This document shows positions 53,526 to 56,439 of a DNA stretch of 56,439 nt, piece by piece. Location: positions 1 to 56,439 of the forward strand of contig CBDETN010000018.1 of NCBI GenBank assembly GCA_965242915.1, read 5' to 3'. Under the pieces are notes generated by a model. The model saw only the letters and a list, made by a program, of their open reading frames with translations. It had not been told where the DNA came from and did no database searches. The stretch comes from CAJXII01 sp965242915. GTDB lineage: Bacteria; Campylobacterota; Campylobacteria; Campylobacterales; Arcobacteraceae. The translations under genes and the position numbers were made by a program. How positions within the stretch are numbered: the first letter of the stretch is position 1; each line of letters starts with the position of its first letter.

Positions 53526-54099
53526 TATTATATTTTATGCTACATTTTACAGTTTATTAATTTTGAATATTATGATGTTTATTACAATAAGTAGCAAAAT
53601 AAAATTTTGGCCACCACTTAACTCCAAAATTAAATTAATTTTAAATTGGGTTCCTACTTATATATTTATGGGTGGTATTGTATTGATTGGTTATCTTGAC
53701 TTTAATACATTTTTTATTGAATCTGTAATACTTCAAATAATATCTTTGCCAATAATTTTAATTGGTTTGTATATTGGTATAGTTGGATTTGTATCTTTTA
53801 AAACAAAAGAAACATTAGGCATAGATATAATTAAATTAAAGACTACAGGTATTTATGAAATAAGCAGAAATCCACAATATGCAGGTGATATTTTATGGAT
53901 TTTTGGATATATGATATTTTGTAATTCTTTATATTTATATATTGTTGGAGCAATGGCAATCTTATGGTTTTTATTAGCACCAATTGCTGAAGAGCCAATT
54001 TTACTAAACATTTTTGGTAAAGATTTTACTAACTACAAGAAAACAACACCAAAATTTATAAATATTCAATCAATCAAGAAACTTTTTAGGAGAAAATAA
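53518..54099 (+). CDS. ICMT/PEMT-like membrane methyltransferase
   Basis: About 194 aa from ATG 53518, which overlaps the exporter stop by 8 bp (an upstream start at 53467 is unlikely). Five membrane helices and the isoprenylcysteine-methyltransferase signature: GIYEISRNPQYAGDIL and AEEPILLNIFGKDFTNYKK. Such enzymes methylate lipid or small-molecule carboxyl or amino groups with S-adenosylmethionine. The substrate may be the lipid that the cluster makes. Confidence 0.75.
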   Translation: MLNIIFYATFYSLLILNIMMFITISSKIKFWPPLNSKIKLILNWVPTYIFMGGIVLIGYLDFNTFFIESVILQIISLPIILIGLYIGIVGFVSFKTKETLGIDIIKLKTTGIYEISRNPQYAGDILWIFGYMIFCNSLYLYIVGAMAILWFLLAPIAEEPILLNIFGKDFTNYKKTTPKFINIQSIKKLFRRK

Positions 54100-54100
54100 A

Positions 54101-54838
54101 ATGAAAAAAATAATATTTTTGTGTTTAATCACAATAAACCTTTTTGCTATATCATCAAAAGAGATAGCGAAAAAAAATTATGAAACTACAAGTGGATTTA
54201 AAAGTAGTATTTCAAAAATCAATTTAATACTAATTAATAATTCAGGTACAAAATCAAAAAGAATTTTTAAATCAAAAATTTTAGAACAACAAAATGGTAA
54301 TAAAAATTTAATAGAGTTCATTTATCCAAAAGATATATTGGGAACAAAACTCTTGACTTATGAATTTTTACACAAGAGCGATAAACAATGGCTATATCTG
54401 TCTGCTATTAAAAGAACTAAAAAGATAGTAAACAATAATAAATCAAGTTCATTTATGGGCAGTGAATTTACCTATGAAGATATTATGAAAAGTCATTATG
54501 AAAAATATATATACAAGAATGAATACAATGAAACATTAAAATTATATATAATTCCAAGAATGCCAAAAGATTCTACTTCTGGATATAAAAAACAGATCAT
54601 GTATATAAATAAAAAAAGCTTTTTATTAGAAAAAATAGAATATTACAATCAACAAAATAGACTTTTTAAAGTATGTAATTTTAGTGATTATAGAGAACAA
54701 AATAATATTTATAGTTCTTATGAAATTCATATGAAAAATATATTAACAAAAAAAGAAAGTTTATTAATTACACAAAACAAAAATAACTTTGCAAATTTGA
54801 AAAAACAAGAATTTAGCAAAATGGCTTTAGGAGAATAA
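54101..54838 (+). CDS. LolA-like outer-membrane lipoprotein-sorting protein
   Basis: A 245-aa exported protein with a signal peptide (MKKIIFLCLITINLFAIS). The fold is that of LolA/LppX-type hydrophobic-cavity carriers: EFIYPKDILGTKLLTYEFLH, DKQWLYLSAIKRTKKI, then SEFTYEDIM and a Lys-rich C-terminus. Proteins of this family next to MMPL exporters ferry lipids through the periplasm. It is 1 bp after the methyltransferase and 2 bp before the CDF gene. Confidence 0.78.
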   Translation: MKKIIFLCLITINLFAISSKEIAKKNYETTSGFKSSISKINLILINNSGTKSKRIFKSKILEQQNGNKNLIEFIYPKDILGTKLLTYEFLHKSDKQWLYLSAIKRTKKIVNNNKSSSFMGSEFTYEDIMKSHYEKYIYKNEYNETLKLYIIPRMPKDSTSGYKKQIMYINKKSFLLEKIEYYNQQNRLFKVCNFSDYREQNNIYSSYEIHMKNILTKKESLLITQNKNNFANLKKQEFSKMALGE

Positions 54839-54840
54839 GA

Positions 54841-55761
54841 ATGACGAAAGAAAAAAAGATACTATTTATTATAATTTTTAACCTAATTATAGTTTTTAGC
54901 GAAATTACCTTTGGGTTAATATCAAATTCATTTGCTTTAATAGCAGATGCTTTACATAATGCAGGAGATGTAATTGCAATAACTATTACTTATATTGCTT
55001 TAAAATTTAGTACCAAACAAAAAACTTTTAAATTTACATTTGGATTTTTAAAAGCTGAAATGATGGCTGCATTTGTAAATACACTATTTTTATTTATTAC
55101 TATGTTTTATATGATATATGAGGCGATTGTTAGATTTATTAATCCTGAAATTATTGAGCCTATTTATATGATAATAGTTGGATTTGTAGCTGTAATCGCT
55201 AATGGAATTAGTGCTTATATTTTATCAAAAATGCAAGTTTCTAGCTGTCCTAATCATGACCATTCGCACCATCATCATGAAGAGGATGCAAATATTAAAT
55301 CTGCTTATTTGCATATGTTAAGTGATGCTTTAATTTCAGTAGGAGTAATAATTGCTGGTATATTTATATATTTCTTTAAGATTTATTATATAGATTCAGT
55401 TTTAACTATTCTTTTTTCAATTTATATTTTAAACCATTCATACCCACTTTTGAAAAAAAGTTTTTATTCTTTAATGGATATAAATATTACAGATATATCA
55501 CAAGATGAATTAAAAGATATTATTTTAAATTCAAATGACAACATAGTGGAATATCATGACTTACATATACATAAACCAAGCTCAAAACATAACTTTATCT
55601 CATTTCATATTGTCTTAAATGATGATAATATAGCTTTAAAAACAAGTGAAAAAATTACAGATGATATTAGGCATAAGTTAGAACATATTGGCTTTAATCA
55701 TATATTAATTCAAGTTGATTCAGATAAATGTATTAAAAATAATATAAATTGTAGCCTATAG
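54841..55761 (+). CDS. cation diffusion facilitator (Zn2+/divalent metal exporter)
   Basis: A 306-aa protein with six helices. TM2 metal site ADALHNAGD and TM5 site HMLSDALISVGV give the HxxxD pairs. A His-rich cytosolic loop (CPNHDHSHHHHEED, about residue 138) precedes TM5. A C-terminal ferredoxin-like dimer domain (HDLHIHKPSSKHNFISFHIV) is complete. It exports Zn2+ or a similar ion in exchange for H+. Its place in a lipid cluster is unusual, and it may be a passenger. Confidence 0.87.
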   Translation: MTKEKKILFIIIFNLIIVFSEITFGLISNSFALIADALHNAGDVIAITITYIALKFSTKQKTFKFTFGFLKAEMMAAFVNTLFLFITMFYMIYEAIVRFINPEIIEPIYMIIVGFVAVIANGISAYILSKMQVSSCPNHDHSHHHHEEDANIKSAYLHMLSDALISVGVIIAGIFIYFFKIYYIDSVLTILFSIYILNHSYPLLKKSFYSLMDINITDISQDELKDIILNSNDNIVEYHDLHIHKPSSKHNFISFHIVLNDDNIALKTSEKITDDIRHKLEHIGFNHILIQVDSDKCIKNNINCSL

Positions 55762-55767
55762 ATTAAT

Positions 55768-56439
55768 ATGAAAACAATACTTTTTATGGTCATCGGTTTT
55801 GTATTTTTATATTCAAATGATTTAAATACAAATAATAAAATAAAATTAGAGTATGACTATTTTAACAATAACAATGATTCTAAAATAAATTATGCGAAAA
55901 CTTTAAGTTTTACTAATAAAATAAAATACAAAACAGGTAATATTCTTCTTATTACAAATTTGTATTTACAAAAAGATTTAAAAGATAGTAAAAGGACTTT
56001 TATATCTTTAAATGAGGCATATTTAAAATATAAATTTAATAATAGTTTTCTGATTTTTGGAAAGGAAGTTAAACATTGGGGAATATTGGAAGAATATAAT
56101 ATAGTTAATGTATTTAATATAAATTCAAATTTAATAGATCTTTTTGAAACTAATAAAATTGGAAATATGAATTTAACATACAAATATTTTTTTGAAAACG
56201 ATGATAGTGTTGAATTTATTACAAAAATAGATGAAGTAAAAGACAAATATCCATCTAAAAATAATCCATACTATCCATTTGTAAATTTTAATTATAATAA
56301 TAATTTTGATACACAAAAGAATAAAAATAGACCTACTATATTTATTAAATATAATGGCTATTTAGAAAATATAGATTACTCATTAGTATATATGAACGGT
56401 TATGATAATCAAAGAGATTTAAAATTTATTTCAGTAGAT
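55768..56439 (+). CDS. outer-membrane beta-barrel protein, partial (DUF1302-like)
   Basis: The gene is cut by the window end (224 codons seen, no stop). It has a signal peptide (MKTILFMVIGFVFLYS) and alternating hydrophobic beta strands (YAKTLSFTNKIKYKTGNILLI), with the characteristic FGKEVKHWGILEEYNIVNVFN, as in DUF1302/porin-like proteins found next to MMPL and LolA-like genes. It would be the outer-membrane receiver or pore. It starts 6 bp after the CDF gene. Confidence 0.65.
   Translation, partial: MKTILFMVIGFVFLYSNDLNTNNKIKLEYDYFNNNNDSKINYAKTLSFTNKIKYKTGNILLITNLYLQKDLKDSKRTFISLNEAYLKYKFNNSFLIFGKEVKHWGILEEYNIVNVFNINSNLIDLFETNKIGNMNLTYKYFFENDDSVEFITKIDEVKDKYPSKNNPYYPFVNFNYNNNFDTQKNKNRPTIFIKYNGYLENIDYSLVYMNGYDNQRDLKFISVD

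Noticed and set aside
1..56439. CRISPR array
   Set aside because: No run of regularly spaced identical repeats with unique spacers exists. The only phased repeats (4691-4840) are three or four imperfect 40-bp units without spacers.

Overview
The window is AT-rich (roughly 27-30% GC by eye). Its gene content points to a free-living Campylobacterota (epsilonproteobacterial) genome of the Sulfurimonas/Arcobacter kind: a MutS with a fused HNH nuclease, a leucyl/arginyl-type protein transferase (Bpt), NhaA, monohaem cytochrome-like proteins, CusCBA-type metal efflux and many IS elements. The genus is an inference and was not tested by any search.

Region 1 (1-5000) looks like the right end of an integrated island. 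It holds a broken IS1595-type transposase with an IS21 end in it, an XRE regulator with a palindromic operator, a small secreted/membrane gene pair, an IS3-family element, and a split Fic gene. It ends in three 40-bp-period repeats, a nested palindrome, a 23-bp tRNA-like 3' end (candidate attR) and a terminator. Region 2 (5190-17779) is ordinary chromosome: nhaA, a CPA2 antiporter, a GMC dehydrogenase pair, and a two-component system divergent from a copper/silver-type YtkA-TolC-adaptor-CusA operon. Region 3 (17780-20450) is a decayed IS21 element between two truncated genes. Region 4 (20482-30012) carries the MutS-HNH gene, a cytochrome c gene with an in-frame TGA, a lone response regulator, a haem-binding protein, a thioredoxin-like protein, gdhA, bpt and a BaiN/HI0933-type flavoprotein.

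Region 5 (30015-41480) is the most interesting. A nine-gene type IVb-like (thin) pilus operon on the minus strand is bounded on both sides by a palindromic repeat that is an IS1182 target. One copy holds a full IS1182 element and the other only a 33-bp solo end. The last gene encodes a pilin-like protein with a formylglycine-generating-enzyme/C-type-lectin-like C-terminus. Its final ~120 bp are strikingly GC-rich, and a perfect 7-bp stem/4-nt loop hairpin spans its stop codon. This is the layout of a diversity-generating-retroelement (DGR) target (variable repeat, IMH, hairpin). No reverse transcriptase or template repeat is visible here, so the DGR interpretation is a hypothesis. A C7 tract inside the inner-membrane pilus gene is a candidate phase-variation switch for the same appendage.

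Region 6 (41485-48130) has an RND permease, an MFS transporter, an ITPase and an IS110 element with a candidate bridge-RNA region. Region 7 (48200-56439) has two unknown minus-strand genes. It then has a plus-strand cluster that looks like lipid synthesis and export: a truncated, frameshifted AONS/SPT-like enzyme, an acyltransferase, an MMPL-type exporter, an ICMT-like methyltransferase, a LolA-like protein, a CDF metal transporter, and an outer-membrane beta-barrel protein cut by the window edge.
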